64,000 nt of DNA from Marinomonas sargassi (GCF_025716875.1 NZ_JAOVZB010000002.1:434001-498000); one strand, 5' to 3'; numbered from the stretch's first letter, positions 46,408-57,472 are shown. The notes: generated by a model from the letters alone, not told the origin. Translations and numbers: made by a program.

Positions 46408-47748
46408 TTATTTTTTCTTTGGAGCAAAAGGGTTTTCTGAAGATTTAAATTCAAAAATAATCGGCGTACCCGTAATTTTCAATACGGTTCTAAATTTGTT
46501 TTCCAGATAACGTTTATAGCTTCCCGGTAATGAATTTGTCTGATTACCATGCACAACGATACGCGGAGGGTTCGAACCACCTTGGTGAGCGTATCTCAAT
46601 TTAATGCGTCGGCCATTCACTAAAGGCGGCTGATGCTCAGTAATAGAATCTTCCAAAATACGAGTCAGGCGGTTCGTAGACCATTTTGTATAACAAGACT
46701 CATAAGTACTTTCGATGGTATCGTATAGATCACCAACAGCCGTGCCATGAAGAGCAGAAATATAATGCACCTTAGCGTAAGGCACGAAGCCCAAGCGGCG
46801 CTCAACTTCTTTCTTAATATGCTCTCGGTCGTCTTTTTGCAGTCCATCCCATTTGTTGATAGCAATAACCACACCGCGGCCCGCATCCAATACGTAGCCA
46901 ATCATATGTAGATCTTGCTCAACAAGGTCTTCATGGGAGTCAATCACCACAATCACCACGTTAGCATCTTGAATTGCTTGTAGAGTTTTTACGATAGAGA
47001 ACTTCTCAACCGCCTCTTTAACATGTTTACGACGTCGAACCCCTGCCGTATCAATCAAGGTATATTCTTTTTCATGACGTACATAGGGAATATACACACT
47101 GTCTCGTGTTGTACCCGGCATGTCATAAACCACAACACGGTCTTCACCTAGCATGCGGTTAACCAAAGTAGATTTACCCACATTAGGGCGACCCACTACA
47201 CCAATTCGAATACCACGTGATTCAACGTTGATTTTATTTTTCGCTTCTTCGACCTGAGCGGCAAAAGGTAGCATTACCTTATCTATTAGTACGTGTACAC
47301 CTTTACCGTGAGAAGCTGCAATTGGGTGTAACTCGCCTAAACCTAACGAATAAAAATCTGCCAAAGCGATATCTTCGTTAATGCCATCCGTCTTATTTAC
47401 AACTAAAGACACAGGTTTATTAGAGCGTCTTAAGTGATCCGCGATCATTTCATCGGCAGGATTTAAGCCATGGCGACCATCGACTAAAAAGAGTACGGCA
47501 TCCGCTTCTTCAATCGCTAGCAATGACTGCCTAGCCATTTTTTCATCAATACCTTGCTCATCACCACTAATACCACCGGTATCAATCACAATGAACTCAT
47601 GCTCTCCGATTTTTCCGTCACCGTATTTTCGGTCACGGGTCAATCCCGCATAATCGGCAACCAACGCATCACGAGAACGCGTTAATTGGTTAAAGAGGGT
47701 CGACTTACCAACATTGGGTCTACCTACCAATGCAATTACTGGAATCAT
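46408..47748 (-). CDS. der: Ribosome biogenesis GTPase Der (EngA)
   Basis: A 446-residue tandem GTPase acting in 50S ribosome assembly. G domain 1 starts at [15 protein letters not shown] (about 7-21) with DTGGI and NKTDG. G domain 2 starts at [15 protein letters not shown] (about 184-198) with DTAGV and NKWDG. A C-terminal KH-like domain ends the protein ([21 protein letters not shown]). Both P-loops are intact. It follows bamB by about 87 bp with a hairpin in between, the classical yfgM-bamB-der order. Confidence 0.97.
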   Translation of the reverse strand: MIPVIALVGRPNVGKSTLFNQLTRSRDALVADYAGLTRDRKYGDGKIGEHEFIVIDTGGISGDEQGIDEKMARQSLLAIEEADAVLFLVDGRHGLNPADEMIADHLRRSNKPVSLVVNKTDGINEDIALADFYSLGLGELHPIAASHGKGVHVLIDKVMLPFAAQVEEAKNKINVESRGIRIGVVGRPNVGKSTLVNRMLGEDRVVVYDMPGTTRDSVYIPYVRHEKEYTLIDTAGVRRRKHVKEAVEKFSIVKTLQAIQDANVVIVVIDSHEDLVEQDLHMIGYVLDAGRGVVIAINKWDGLQKDDREHIKKEVERRLGFVPYAKVHYISALHGTAVGDLYDTIESTYESCYTKWSTNRLTRILEDSITEHQPPLVNGRRIKLRYAHQGGSNPPRIVVHGNQTNSLPGSYKRYLENKFRTVLKITGTPIIFEFKSSENPFAPKKK

Positions 47749-47773
47749 TTTTTTACCTATAAAAATACAAAGC

Positions 47774-47801
47774 GGCTACCACTCCCTAAAGAGTGATAGC
47801 C
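47774..47801 (-). terminator. Hairpin between bamB and der
   Basis: On the minus strand, GGCTATCACTC pairs with GAGTGGTAGCC around a 6-base loop, followed 5 bases on by a T-rich stretch. It may attenuate read-through from bamB to der. Confidence 0.6.
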
Positions 47802-47835
47802 TCTTAAAAATCGCTAAACACATTTAGCAAATATG

Positions 47836-48975
47836 TTAATAGCTTAAAGCCGTTACATCTGCATCCGGCGTAAGAAGAAATAGTTGATTACTGCCCGTTA
47901 CAAGACGACTACCCGGTGGTACATCATCGTTAGTTAACCTTCGAGCTGCAATATTGCCTGTCGTCAAATCGAGTAAATGTATATAACTCTCTCTATCAAT
48001 AACAGCAAGATAGTCACGGAAAAACTCTGGAGAAATCAAATCTCGATTCACCAGCTCATTATTTTGCCATATTTCGGAACCGTTCTTAGCATTCAGCAGT
48101 ATGACTTTGCTCTGCATATCAACGACAGCAAGTTGATCATTTTTCACTGCTAAACCAACTGAGCTTGGAATATTACGCTGCCAAAGAGGACGACCTGAAC
48201 TAACAGAAAGCGCTACCAAGTTACCATTATAAGCGACTGCGTATACAACACCATTATTTACTACCAAACGACCGTCTAAATCGCTTAACCTTTCAATTTC
48301 ATAGCGCCCTTCTGGTTTACCAACTTCATAAGACCACTGCAATGCGCCTGATTGTAAGGAGTAAGCATTGAGTTTGCCATTAGAAAAACCAGCTAGCACT
48401 TTGCCCTGATAAATTATAGGAGAGCTTGTACCTCGAACAGTTAGTGCAGGTATATCTTCTTTTGCGCCCCACAAGATAGCACCAGTTTGAGCATCAAGCA
48501 GGCTCAAACGCCCATCTGTTGTTTGCACTGCCAGTTTACCAGCGGCATAAGAGGCTTCCGATAACACTTCTGAGCTTAAAACCGTTTCCCACAATACTTC
48601 TTTAGTTGATAAAGACACGGCAACTAAGAAACCATCATAAGTACCAAAATACAAAGTATCGCCGTTGCGAGTCACCCCTGAGCTAGCTTTGTATTTCGTT
48701 TCAACCTTGCTGTTTTTATGGCCATCTTTCTGGGCTAATTCGTATAAAGTGCCTTTCTCTGTCACTAAAAATAAAGCATTGTCTTCAGCAACGAGATTAA
48801 AGCGTTCGCTTGATTCACCAAAATTACCATCGACACTGGTTTTCCAAGATCGTTTAAGTTCAACTTGTCGCTCTTCTAAACGAGGAAGATCATCCAGGTC
48901 TGGGCGTGCATTGGAGCAGCCTTGAACCAACAGCACAGAGAACAAGGACGCAATAAAAACAGACTTATTTATCAT
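47836..48975 (-). CDS. bamB: Outer membrane assembly lipoprotein BamB
   Basis: A 379-residue lipoprotein of the BAM complex that inserts beta-barrel proteins in the outer membrane. The signal peptide ends in lipobox VQGC (Cys20). The mature part is an eight-bladed PQQ-type propeller with repeated segments such as LYFGTYDGFLVAVSLSTKEVLWE, GRLSLLDAQTGAILWG and VYAVAYNGNLVALSVSSGRPLWQ (read in parts). It overlaps the yfgM stop by one base (TAATG), so translation is coupled. Confidence 0.94.
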   Translation of the reverse strand: MINKSVFIASLFSVLLVQGCSNARPDLDDLPRLEERQVELKRSWKTSVDGNFGESSERFNLVAEDNALFLVTEKGTLYELAQKDGHKNSKVETKYKASSGVTRNGDTLYFGTYDGFLVAVSLSTKEVLWETVLSSEVLSEASYAAGKLAVQTTDGRLSLLDAQTGAILWGAKEDIPALTVRGTSSPIIYQGKVLAGFSNGKLNAYSLQSGALQWSYEVGKPEGRYEIERLSDLDGRLVVNNGVVYAVAYNGNLVALSVSSGRPLWQRNIPSSVGLAVKNDQLAVVDMQSKVILLNAKNGSEIWQNNELVNRDLISPEFFRDYLAVIDRESYIHLLDLTTGNIAARRLTNDDVPPGSRLVTGSNQLFLLTPDADVTALSY

Positions 48976-49616
48976 TAGCCTTTCACCAGATCCTGAAGTT
49001 TAATGCTTAATAATGGATGATTAACACCCGCAGCTAATGCTTCACTGGCTTTTTCATAGGCAGTTCGTGCATCGTCTCGTTTACCTTGAGCAATAAAGAT
49101 ATCGCCAATTAATTCTTGTTGTTGAGCAACAAACTCTTCTTCCGTCACCTTCTCAGCTCGCTCCATGGCAGCAGAATAGTCTTCCTTCTGAAGTAAAAGT
49201 CGAGCAATGCGAAGGTTAGCAATGGCAATGAAAGACGCGTCATCCGTAGAACTGATAGCACTCTCTAAAGATTGAATGGCATTATCATATTCGCCTCTTT
49301 CGGCATCAATACGAGCAACAAATAATTGTGCAAACATCGCATAGCTAGTATCTGCGTAATCATCTTTTAATTGCTTTGCAACGAAACTAACGGTTTGCTG
49401 ATTTTCTTCTTCTGTTAAATTCGCCGCCGCTTCAATCAAATTTTGGTATAAGGAAGAAGCTTCATTTCGGTAATTCTCTTGGCTAGTCTGCCAAGCTTGA
49501 AAGCCAAAATAACCACTCACACATACTGCAACAGCAAGCACTAGCTTAGCACCGTTCTTTTTCCACCATACTTTAAACGCTTCAATCTGTTCTTCTTCGG
49601 TTTTTAACTCTGCCAC
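48975..49616 (-). CDS. yfgM: YfgM-family tetratricopeptide membrane protein
   Basis: A 213-residue inner-membrane protein. A short cytoplasmic N-terminus (MAELKTEEEQIEAFKVWWKKNG) is followed by one membrane helix (KLVLAVAVCVSGYFGFQAW, about 23-41) and a periplasmic domain of TPR-like helices. E. coli YfgM is an ancillary SecYEG/PpiD-linked chaperone. The position between hisS and bamB is the conserved one. A 65-bp gap separates it from hisS. Confidence 0.92.
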   Translation of the reverse strand: MAELKTEEEQIEAFKVWWKKNGAKLVLAVAVCVSGYFGFQAWQTSQENYRNEASSLYQNLIEAAANLTEEENQQTVSFVAKQLKDDYADTSYAMFAQLFVARIDAERGEYDNAIQSLESAISSTDDASFIAIANLRIARLLLQKEDYSAAMERAEKVTEEEFVAQQQELIGDIFIAQGKRDDARTAYEKASEALAAGVNHPLLSIKLQDLVKG

Positions 49617-49681
49617 TTGTTTTTCCTCATCAGAGAGGCTGCTAGAAAATTCATAACAGCACTCTATTCAATACGATAAAC

Positions 49682-50950
49682 TTATTTACTAATTAAAGAC
49701 GCAACATCTTTAAGCAAGCAGGACTGCTGCTTACCAGTAGACATATTCTTAACCTGACAAATACCCTGATCGACTTCGTCTTGCCCTAAAATAAGAGTAA
49801 AACGTGCTTGTGATCGATCTGCTTTCTTCATCTGGTTTTTAAAACTTCCACCACCACAATGGCGTAGCACGACAATATCTTTTCGCTCTTGACGCAACTG
49901 CTCTGCTAACACAAAAGACGCCACTTCCGCATCGTTACCCACGCTCATAATAAAAACATCTGTGGAGAACTTAGCTGAGTCAGGAATGAGATCTAAGGTT
50001 TCAAGTAATAGGATTAGTCGCTCAACTCCCATTGCAAAACCAACGCCCGGTGTACCCTTGCAACCTAATTGTTCCGCCAAACCGTCATATCGGCCACCCG
50101 CACAAACCGTCGCCTGAGCACCAAGGTGACTGGTTACCCATTCAAAAACCGTTTTACCGTAGTAATCTAAGCCGCGAACCAAGCGACGATTGATAACATA
50201 AGGAATGCCATTCGCTGTTAACACACTTTGCAAGAAGTCGAAGTCTGCCTGAGATTCTTCGCCGATATAATCTTCAAGGGTTGGTGCTGCTTTTAAGATC
50301 TCTTGAGTCGACTCATCTTTAGAGTCTAAGATTCTCAATGGGTTGGTTGTTAATCGACGCTGGCTATCTTCATCAAGCTTGTCTTTATACTCAGTCAAAT
50401 AATCAACTAAAGCAGCTTTATAGGCCTCACGCTCTGACGCTAAGCCAATGGTATTCAGCTGCAGCTCGACATGCTCTAACAAGCCAAGTTTTTTCCATAA
50501 CTGAGCCGTTAAAATAATGAGTTCAGCATCGATATCTGCCGTTGCGATACCAAAAGCTTCAACACCCATTTGATGAAATTGACGATAACGACCTTTCTGG
50601 GGGCGCTCATAACGAAACATTGGTCCCGCATACCACAGACGCTGTACTTGGTTATAAAGTAAACCTGCTTGATCGGCAGCTCGTACACAACTTGCCGTAC
50701 CTTCTGGACGTAAAGTAAGAGACTCACCATTACGGTCTTCAAAGGTGTACATTTCTTTTTCAACAATATCCGTTGTTTCACCTACACCGCGTTTAAATAA
50801 ATCCGTATTCTCAACAATAGGAAAGCGAATTTGCTGATAACCATAGGATTTAACTAAGTCAGCTACAGTTTTTTCAAGGTATAACCACACCGAAGACTGA
50901 TCAGGCAAAATGTCATTCATTCCCCTGATCGCTTGAATTTTACGAGCCAC
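49682..50950 (-). CDS. hisS: Histidine--tRNA ligase
   Basis: A 422-residue class II aminoacyl-tRNA synthetase. The N-terminal [19 protein letters not shown], motif 2 [13 protein letters not shown] and [21 protein letters not shown] (in parts), the histidine-A motif [16 protein letters not shown] and the C-terminal anticodon-binding domain (about 325-422) are all present. Length is standard. It lies 12 bp after ispG in the conserved block. Confidence 0.97.
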   Translation of the reverse strand: MARKIQAIRGMNDILPDQSSVWLYLEKTVADLVKSYGYQQIRFPIVENTDLFKRGVGETTDIVEKEMYTFEDRNGESLTLRPEGTASCVRAADQAGLLYNQVQRLWYAGPMFRYERPQKGRYRQFHQMGVEAFGIATADIDAELIILTAQLWKKLGLLEHVELQLNTIGLASEREAYKAALVDYLTEYKDKLDEDSQRRLTTNPLRILDSKDESTQEILKAAPTLEDYIGEESQADFDFLQSVLTANGIPYVINRRLVRGLDYYGKTVFEWVTSHLGAQATVCAGGRYDGLAEQLGCKGTPGVGFAMGVERLILLLETLDLIPDSAKFSTDVFIMSVGNDAEVASFVLAEQLRQERKDIVVLRHCGGGSFKNQMKKADRSQARFTLILGQDEVDQGICQVKNMSTGKQQSCLLKDVASLISK

Positions 50951-50962
50951 AATGGATCCTTT

Positions 50963-52075
50963 CTAATCTTTTACAATAATGTTGGCGAGCTCTTTTTCTT
51001 TAGCCGCTGCCTTTGCACGAATCGTTTTTTCTAAGTTATCAACTAAATCGTCATTTTTACTTCTACTCTCTGGTTTACCGTCTTGGTAAATCAGATTATT
51101 AGGCGTGCCGCCCGTTAAACCAATATCAGCCTCTTTCGCTTCACCTGGTCCATTCACGATACAGCCAATAACCGCGACATCCATAGGAACAACAACGTCT
51201 TCTAAACGCTCTTCTAGTTGGTTCATGGTTTTAATGACATCAAAGTTCTGGCGAGAGCAACTAGGGCAAGCAATAAAATTAATACCTCGGCTACGCAGTT
51301 TTAAGCTACGTAACATATCCCAACCGACTTTGATCTCTTGCACAGGGTCAGCAGCTAACGACACTCGTAGCGTGTCCCCGATACCGTCCATTAAAAGTAA
51401 ACCAAGGCCAATAGAGGACTTCACAGTACCTGAGCGTAAGCCACCAGCTTCCGTAATCCCTAAATGAAGTGGGTTATCTATTTGACTAGCTATTTTACGG
51501 TAAGCTTCCACTGTCATGAAAATATCGGAAGCTTTCAAGCTTAGTTTGTACTCATGAAAATCCAATTCATCAAAGTATTCGATTTGACGAAAAGCCGATT
51601 CAACTAATGCATCAGGTGTTGGCTCGCCATATTTCTTCTGTAGCTCTTTCTCTAATGAGCCAGCATTTACACCAATACGAATTGGAATGTTTTTATCTCG
51701 TGCACAATCTACCACAGCCCGAACACGGTGTTTTGCACCTATATTCCCCGGGTTGATACGTAAACAATCAACCCCATACTCAGCCACTTTAAGCGCAATT
51801 TTGTAATCGAAATGAATATCCGCCACAAGAGGTACAGAAACAGACTCTCGTATCTGCTTAAAAGCTTCCGCGGCTTCCATAGATGGCACTGAGACACGAA
51901 CAATATCGGCACCAGCATCTGCAATAGCTCGAATCTGAGCGACAGTGGCATCTACATCACAGGTTTCAGTATTCGTCATACTTTGAATACTGATTGGAGC
52001 GCCACCGCCAACAGGAACATTTCCGACCATTATTTGGCGGGATACTCGGCGCTTAATTGGGGATTCAAAATGCAT
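50963..52075 (-). CDS. ispG: 4-hydroxy-3-methylbut-2-en-1-yl diphosphate synthase (flavodoxin)
   Basis: A 370-residue [4Fe-4S] enzyme of the MEP isoprenoid pathway. A TIM barrel (about 20-260, [15 protein letters not shown] and [10 protein letters not shown]) precedes a C-terminal reductase-like domain whose cluster ligands appear in [11 protein letters not shown] (two Cys) and [12 protein letters not shown] (one Cys). It depends on Fe-S assembly, encoded further upstream on the same strand. It lies 9 bp downstream of rodZ. Confidence 0.97.
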   Translation of the reverse strand: MHFESPIKRRVSRQIMVGNVPVGGGAPISIQSMTNTETCDVDATVAQIRAIADAGADIVRVSVPSMEAAEAFKQIRESVSVPLVADIHFDYKIALKVAEYGVDCLRINPGNIGAKHRVRAVVDCARDKNIPIRIGVNAGSLEKELQKKYGEPTPDALVESAFRQIEYFDELDFHEYKLSLKASDIFMTVEAYRKIASQIDNPLHLGITEAGGLRSGTVKSSIGLGLLLMDGIGDTLRVSLAADPVQEIKVGWDMLRSLKLRSRGINFIACPSCSRQNFDVIKTMNQLEERLEDVVVPMDVAVIGCIVNGPGEAKEADIGLTGGTPNNLIYQDGKPESRSKNDDLVDNLEKTIRAKAAAKEKELANIIVKD

Positions 52076-52084
52076 ATAAAATCT

Positions 52085-53179
52085 CTACTTCAACTCAAAT
52101 CGAGCTAAATCTTTTCGAATATAAGGACTAATATCAACGAGCTCACCCTTGAACTTCAAAGCTGAAACACCTTTTGCATACCCTAATACCACACGGTAAG
52201 GGGCTTGACCCGTTAACGTTAAGGAACTTCCTGCTGTTTTCACACCAGAGAATAAAATCCGTCCTGTTGCATCACGCACTTCTGTCCAACAGTCACGTAC
52301 ATAAGTCATTTCTATATCGTCAACAACAAGCTCTGTACTATTTTCTTCTACATCTACTTCAACTAGCTCAGCATCCTGCTTACCTTCCAATACCTGTTGA
52401 GTAGTACGTTCAACTTCTTCAGGGTTAACACCAGCATCCGCTAAAATCGCTTTCGTTTCCGCAGACAGTCCCGTCACCACTTCAATGGTTTGCTCATCTT
52501 CCATAGCAACCGATTCTCCGACTGAAACATTTTCAGAGGTTTCTTCAGAAGGCGCTTCTTGCTGCACATCAGTATCGGCAGAATTTGAACTAGAAAAGGC
52601 TTCATTATCGTTTTCAGCATCTGCTACGTTTTTACTATCAACTTGATCAAGTAAGTTAACTGGATCAAGTTGATTAGATTCTGGGGAGACTTCCTCTACA
52701 CCCTGCTTCACGTCTTCTGGAATCAGTCCAACAACACTAGAGTTTTGCGGCCACCAAAATACAAAAAAAGCTAAAATAGCTACAATGACAACGGAAATGA
52801 ATATAACAATAGGGTCACCAAAGTGTGTCTGCTTGTTTACCTTATCTACAAACTGAACTTTAGGTTCTTTTTCATGAGCTAATACATCATCAAATACACT
52901 TAATATTATGCCCGTATCTAAACCTAAATATTTACTGTAATTTTTAAGATAACCGCGAGCAAAAGTAGTAGATCGAAAAAAACCAAAATCATTACTTTCT
53001 AATGCAGTGACTTGGCTTTCTGTGATTTTCAGAGTTTTGGAAATATGCTCAACAGATAGGTTTTGATGTAGTCGTTGAGCACTAAGCTGTTCACCGATAT
53101 TAATCATTTCCATGCTGCCAATTTCTTCTTCAGAAATTGCGGTGTTTTCTGCAGCATCAATAGTTGATCGCGTTGTCAT
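52085..53179 (-). CDS. rodZ: RodZ-like cytoskeletal protein (helix-turn-helix, membrane anchor, DUF4115)
   Basis: A 364-residue protein. An N-terminal Cro-type helix-turn-helix (about 25-90, IGEQLSAQRLHQNLSVEHISKTLKITESQVTALE in parts), a membrane helix (about 127-146, VIFISVVIVAILAFFVFWWP), a long acidic Ser/Glu/Asp-rich linker (about 155-285) and a beta-rich C-terminal domain (WTEVRDATGRILFSGVK onward, DUF4115) match RodZ. It links MreB filaments to the cell envelope and cell shape. It lies 3 bp after the pilF-like gene. Confidence 0.9.
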   Translation of the reverse strand: MTTRSTIDAAENTAISEEEIGSMEMINIGEQLSAQRLHQNLSVEHISKTLKITESQVTALESNDFGFFRSTTFARGYLKNYSKYLGLDTGIILSVFDDVLAHEKEPKVQFVDKVNKQTHFGDPIVIFISVVIVAILAFFVFWWPQNSSVVGLIPEDVKQGVEEVSPESNQLDPVNLLDQVDSKNVADAENDNEAFSSSNSADTDVQQEAPSEETSENVSVGESVAMEDEQTIEVVTGLSAETKAILADAGVNPEEVERTTQQVLEGKQDAELVEVDVEENSTELVVDDIEMTYVRDCWTEVRDATGRILFSGVKTAGSSLTLTGQAPYRVVLGYAKGVSALKFKGELVDISPYIRKDLARFELK

Positions 53180-53182
53180 GTT

Positions 53183-53893
53183 TCATACCTTGCCATTTAG
53201 GCAGTAAAAAGTGCTCGAAGATGAATAAGATGCAGGGTCAGTTTCGAGTGCGATAAATTGCCTCGACAGACAGTTATATTCATTAAAATGGACATTTTCA
53301 CGAGTCATTAAGTTCCTCGTTTTGATGTCGCTAAATATATTACGAGCTTCATTATAATTACCCTGTATTAAAACAAGAATCAGCTCGGTCATCAAACCTA
53401 TCAGGGGTAATTCTGCGATTTCTTTTGCTTGGTTTAAATATAATCTAGCGTTTTTTACTTCTTCTTGACGTAATGCACACCTAGCTAGGTTTATTTGCAC
53501 TGATTGACGTTTAAATTGACTATTTAAGCCCGCTTTTTTAAATGCCTCACAAGCTTCATCCCAACGACCGTTTGAACCTAACAAAACACCATAGTTATTT
53601 AAAATAAATGCATCATTAGGGTATGAAAGTTGCGCTTTCTCATAGGTAGATAAAGCATCACTGGATGAGCCTACTTCTTGCCAATAAAGGCTCACTAACC
53701 GCCAATATTGTCGACCTTGGTTATGCTTTTCAATTTGATCTAAATGCCGTTTCGCTAAAGTGTGCTGTCCAAGCAGCATATTCACTTGAATGATAGATAA
53801 ACGCTCTTGAGGGGAAATTAATCTGGGATGTGTCGTTTGATAGGAGCACGACACTATCAGTAGACCACTGATAAGTAGAATAAATAATCGCAT
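53183..53893 (-). CDS. PilF/PilW-type type IV pilus biogenesis lipoprotein
   Basis: A 236-residue TPR protein with a lipoprotein signal (lipobox IVSC, Cys16). TPR-like helices span about 28-200, including ALSTYEKAQLSYPNDAFILNNYGVLLGSNGRWDEACEAFKKA in parts. Position between rlmN and rodZ is the place of PilF/PilW, the pilotin for the PilQ secretin. The C-terminus (CLSRQFIALETDP) is short. No pil genes are next to it, which is usual for this block. Confidence 0.83.
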   Translation of the reverse strand: MRLFILLISGLLIVSCSYQTTHPRLISPQERLSIIQVNMLLGQHTLAKRHLDQIEKHNQGRQYWRLVSLYWQEVGSSSDALSTYEKAQLSYPNDAFILNNYGVLLGSNGRWDEACEAFKKAGLNSQFKRQSVQINLARCALRQEEVKNARLYLNQAKEIAELPLIGLMTELILVLIQGNYNEARNIFSDIKTRNLMTRENVHFNEYNCLSRQFIALETDPASYSSSSTFYCLNGKV

Positions 53894-53932
53894 ACAGACA
53901 TCCTTGTCATATACAAATTTTATCTAAAAGGT

Positions 53933-55048
53933 TTAACTATTTACTTCTTTTAGCTCTATGTATTTTTGGCTACGACGGGTTTTATCGTGGAAGTCACCAA
54001 CCAACTGACCACAAGCTGCGTCAATATCATCACCGCGAGTCGTCCTTACTGTCACTGTATACCCTGTATCCGCCAAGATTTTTTGGAACTTACGCGTTCT
54101 ATTGTTAGATGGTTTTTCGTAGCCTGAGTTAGGGAAAGGGTTAAAGGGAATTAAGTTAATTTTACACTCTAAATCCTTCAATAAAACTGCCAACTCATGG
54201 GCTTGCGATTCATTGTCGTTCACACCAGACATAAGAGTGTACTCAATTGTAATATGCCTCTTATCTGGAAGGTTTTCTAAATAGTGCTGGCAAGCTTCCA
54301 ATAACTTAGCGATTGGAAAGCGTTTATTAATCGGCACTAGCTCATCACGCAACTCATCATTAGGCGCATGCAAAGAAATGGCTAAGGAAACATCTGTTCT
54401 CTTAATCAACTCATAGATCTTAGGTACAACACCCGATGTACTCAGTGTGACGCGTCGTTTAGACATCCCATAGGCATTATCATGCATCATCAATATCATG
54501 GAATCGACAACGGGCTCAAAGTTCATCAAAGGCTCACCCATGCCCATCATGACCACATTGGTCACGCGGCGAGGGCCATTTGGATCCATAGGGCCGAAAG
54601 ATTTTATGGCGATCCATACTTGGCCGATGATCTCAGCTGGCGTTAAGTTACGGTTAAACCCCTGCTTCCCTGTCGAACAAAAACTACAATCCAATGAACA
54701 ACCCACTTGTGAAGAGACACAAAGCGTTGCACGATTGCCATCCGGAATCAGAACCGTTTCTACACAGTCATTATTGCCACCTTCGGTACGAATAATCCAT
54801 TTTCGAGTACCATCCTTCGAAATATTCTGTGATACCACTTCTGGACCACGAATCTCGGAAATTTTTTCAAGTTTACTGCGCAGCGCTTTACTGACATCCG
54901 TCATTTCATCGAAGTTTTCGGCACCCTTTTGATGAATCCATTTCATTACCTGTGTGGCACGAAACTTCTTTTCACCAATAGACTCGAAGAATTCAATCAG
55001 TTTCTGTGGAGATAAACCCAGTAGGTTTACTTTTTTAATGTCAGTCAT
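53933..55048 (-). CDS. rlmN: 23S rRNA (adenine2503-C2)/tRNA A37 methyltransferase RlmN
   Basis: A 371-residue radical SAM methyltransferase. The cluster motif [20 protein letters not shown] (Cys x3 about 117-124), [12 protein letters not shown] (about 170-181) and [21 protein letters not shown] are diagnostic. The C-terminal catalytic Cys is in [13 protein letters not shown]. It methylates A2503 of 23S rRNA and A37 of some tRNAs. Start of the rlmN-pilF-rodZ-ispG-hisS-yfgM-bamB-der series, and it depends on a [4Fe-4S] cluster. Confidence 0.96.
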   Translation of the reverse strand: MTDIKKVNLLGLSPQKLIEFFESIGEKKFRATQVMKWIHQKGAENFDEMTDVSKALRSKLEKISEIRGPEVVSQNISKDGTRKWIIRTEGGNNDCVETVLIPDGNRATLCVSSQVGCSLDCSFCSTGKQGFNRNLTPAEIIGQVWIAIKSFGPMDPNGPRRVTNVVMMGMGEPLMNFEPVVDSMILMMHDNAYGMSKRRVTLSTSGVVPKIYELIKRTDVSLAISLHAPNDELRDELVPINKRFPIAKLLEACQHYLENLPDKRHITIEYTLMSGVNDNESQAHELAVLLKDLECKINLIPFNPFPNSGYEKPSNNRTRKFQKILADTGYTVTVRTTRGDDIDAACGQLVGDFHDKTRRSQKYIELKEVNS

Positions 55049-55089
55049 AATTTAGTATCGCTTGCTACATGTAGCATTAAGTGTAAACG

Positions 55090-55158
55090 AAAAAAGCCTC
55101 TGAAAAGAAAAGTCTTTTCAGAAGCCTCTGTAAAAAAGCGGACAAGAGTCCGCTTTTT
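55090..55158 (-). terminator. Two tandem terminators after ndk
   Basis: Going downstream from ndk, the first stem AAAAAAGCGGAC/GTCCGCTTTTTT (55133-55158) has a 4-base loop. It is followed by GAGGCTTCTGAAAAG pairing with CTTTTCAGAGGCTTTTTT (about 55090-55130). Both end in Ts. The two stems are unlike in sequence. Confidence 0.88.
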
Positions 55159-55188
55159 TATATTTCCTGAGGACCTAAATCCTACGTA

Positions 55189-55596
55189 TTACTCACCGAA
55201 GAAGTAAGCAATTTCACGTGCTGCAGATTCAAGAGAATCAGAACCGTGAACAGCATTATTATCAATAGAAACTGCGTAGTCTGCACGCAAAGTACCAGTA
55301 GCTGCTTCAGCTGGGTTTGTTGCACCCATCAATTCACGGTGTTTTAGAACAGCACCTTCGCCTTCAAGTACAGAAACCACAACTGGACCAGATGTCATGA
55401 ACTCAACAAGGCTTTTGTAGAAAGGACGCTCTTTGTGCTCAGCGTAAAAACCGCCAGCTAGCTCGTCGTCAAGTTGAATCATTTTCGCTTCAACAATTTT
55501 AAATCCAGCACGCTCAAAACGAGTGTAGATTTCACCGATTACATTTTTAGCAACAGCATCAGGCTTGATGATAGATAGAGTGCGTTCTAACGCCAT
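55189..55596 (-). CDS. ndk: Nucleoside diphosphate kinase
   Basis: A 135-residue NDK that equilibrates nucleoside di- and triphosphates through a phosphohistidine. [25 protein letters not shown] (read in parts), the active His in [13 protein letters not shown] (about 115) and the C-terminal EIAYFFGE are typical. It is about eight residues shorter than E. coli Ndk. It has its own 153-bp leader and tandem terminators. Confidence 0.96.
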   Translation of the reverse strand: MALERTLSIIKPDAVAKNVIGEIYTRFERAGFKIVEAKMIQLDDELAGGFYAEHKERPFYKSLVEFMTSGPVVVSVLEGEGAVLKHRELMGATNPAEAATGTLRADYAVSIDNNAVHGSDSLESAAREIAYFFGE

Positions 55597-55749
55597 GGTA
55601 TGACTCCAATATAAATTTTAAGGGCAATGTTCCCATCCGCCCAATGATAAAAGGTTAAGCGCGTGGATTATACCCATGTATTCGTTAAAAATGCATGGTG
55701 AAAATGTGATTATTTAGTACCAAATAAAGAAAAACTTTGAAAGTGCATT

Positions 55750-56904
55750 CTAGGTTGTTGATCTAAGGCCAGAAACCGCTTTTTTAATGGTTTCAGCTGC
55801 ACGCTCAACTTCTTCTTTCGTCGTAAAACGTCCGACGGAAAGGCGTAAGGAACTATGAGCCAACTCATCTTTTAGGCCTATAGCTCGCAATACATAAGAG
55901 GGCTCTAAACTAGCCGAAGTACAGGCCGAACCAGACGAGACAGCCACATCACTTAATGACATCAGCAAGACTTCACCATCTACACCTTCAAAACCCACAT
56001 TAATCACGCCTGCAACCCTAGATTCAGAATCACCATTTAGGTGGACACCACCCAATTCTTCTAATGAAAACCACAACTGATCGCGCAAAGATTGAATACG
56101 TGTGCAATCACTGGCCATTTCCTCACCAGCAATTCGGAACGCTTCGCCCATTCCAACAATTTGATGAGTAGGTAAAGTGCCTGAACGCATACCACGCTCA
56201 TGGCCACCACCGTGGATTTGAGCTTCTAGTTTAACTTTAGGAGAGCGGCGAACATATAAGGCACCAATACCTTTTGGACCATAGGTTTTATGGGCAGTTA
56301 ATGACATTAAATCCACTTTCATAGAATTAACATCGATTGCGACTTTACCTGTTGTTTGGGCCGCATCAACATGTAAAAACACACCCTTAGAATGGGTAAT
56401 CTCGCCAATAGTTGCAATATCCGTCAGCACACCCAACTCATTATTACCGTGCATCAAAGACACTAAAATGGTGTCTTCTCGAAGAGCTTCTTTTACTTGA
56501 TTCGGTGAAATCATGCCATGCTGATCTGGTTGCAGATAAGTGACTTCAAAACCTTCTTTTTCTAACTGTTTACACGGATCAAGAACCGCTTTATGTTCAA
56601 TTTTTGAAGTTATGATATGCCTGCCTTTTTGACGATAAGCATACGCTACTCCCTTTAAGGCAAGGTTATTAGCTTCGGTTGCCCCTGATGTCCAAACAAT
56701 TTCCCGCGCATCGCAATGAATTAAAGAGGCCACATTCAACCTTGCCTCTTCCACCGCTTCTTCGGCACGCCAACCAAACAGATGTGAACGAGATGCAGGA
56801 TTACCAAAATTGCCATCTTGCGTTAAGCAAGCCATCATTTTTTCGGCGACCCTAGGGTCAACTGGCGTAGTGGCGGAATTATCTAAATACACAGGGGTTA
56901 ACAT
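55750..56904 (-). CDS. IscS-type (class I) cysteine desulfurase
   Basis: A 384-residue PLP enzyme that removes sulfur from cysteine. [14 protein letters not shown] at the N-terminus, [12 protein letters not shown], the PLP Lys in [18 protein letters not shown] and the persulfide-bearing Cys in [17 protein letters not shown] identify a class I desulfurase, unlike SufS encoded nearby. The ATG at 56904 has GGAGAG 7 bases upstream; an earlier in-frame start adds residues unlike the family. It lies 28 bp after sufE, so sulfur transfer to that SufE is plausible. No iscU, hscAB or fdx is adjacent. Confidence 0.9.
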   Translation of the reverse strand: MLTPVYLDNSATTPVDPRVAEKMMACLTQDGNFGNPASRSHLFGWRAEEAVEEARLNVASLIHCDAREIVWTSGATEANNLALKGVAYAYRQKGRHIITSKIEHKAVLDPCKQLEKEGFEVTYLQPDQHGMISPNQVKEALREDTILVSLMHGNNELGVLTDIATIGEITHSKGVFLHVDAAQTTGKVAIDVNSMKVDLMSLTAHKTYGPKGIGALYVRRSPKVKLEAQIHGGGHERGMRSGTLPTHQIVGMGEAFRIAGEEMASDCTRIQSLRDQLWFSLEELGGVHLNGDSESRVAGVINVGFEGVDGEVLLMSLSDVAVSSGSACTSASLEPSYVLRAIGLKDELAHSSLRLSVGRFTTKEEVERAAETIKKAVSGLRSTT

Positions 56905-56932
56905 CTCGAACTCTCCAATTAAAACGAACAGA

Positions 56933-57358
56933 CTAAACAGCGGCCTGTGCAATACCTTTTATGCGACTAACAATCGAGCGTAGCCCATTACCACGGGTCG
57001 GGCTTAAATGACGCTCAAGATCTAACTCTTCAAAGTAGCCAGAAACATCAAAATCCAATATTTCCTGAGGCGTCTTACGATCCAATGCGGCCAGCACAAG
57101 ACCTAAAAGGCCACGAACTATAATGGCATCACTGTCCACAGAAAAGGTTAACAACTCACCTTTCTTCTCATCGTGCGCATTTCCTGGCTGAATCCATGCG
57201 CTGCTTTGACACCCTTTTACCAATCGCTCAGCAGTACGCCACTCATCATCAAAAGCGGGTAAGGATTTCCCCAAATCGATAATGTATTTGTACTTGTCTT
57301 CCCAATCATCAAAAAATGACAAGTCATCAATAATATCTTCTGTACTCGGTAAAGCCAT
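56933..57358 (-). CDS. sufE: SufE-family sulfur acceptor protein
   Basis: A 141-residue SufE/CsdE protein. The sulfur-accepting Cys50 is in [12 protein letters not shown], and the C-terminus ([19 protein letters not shown]) is characteristic. It takes persulfide sulfur from a desulfurase and enhances SufS activity. The ATG at 57358 (MALPSTEDI) has AAGAGG before it; an upstream in-frame start adds 12 residues outside the family. It is separated from sufT by a terminator and sits before the class I desulfurase. Confidence 0.92.
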   Translation of the reverse strand: MALPSTEDIIDDLSFFDDWEDKYKYIIDLGKSLPAFDDEWRTAERLVKGCQSSAWIQPGNAHDEKKGELLTFSVDSDAIIVRGLLGLVLAALDRKTPQEILDFDVSGYFEELDLERHLSPTRGNGLRSIVSRIKGIAQAAV

Positions 57359-57403
57359 GCCTCTTATCCTGTCAATAAACCACTTAATAAACATACAAAA
57401 TAG

Positions 57404-57434
57404 AAAAACGGCACTTAGTCAAAGACTAAGGCCG
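57404..57434 (-). terminator. Terminator of the suf operon
   Basis: On the minus strand, CGGCCTTAGTC pairs with GACTAAGTGCCG around TTT, with one mismatch, followed by five Ts. It lies 39 bp after the sufT stop and separates suf from sufE. Confidence 0.88.
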
Positions 57435-57472
57435 CTACTATTGTATTCGATTCTTGCTTGCCACCGAAGTAG

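Noticed and set aside
54498..54932. A 144-codon plus-strand frame opposite rlmN
   Set aside because: It lies fully inside the well-supported rlmN gene in antisense, with no ribosome site or recognisable domain.
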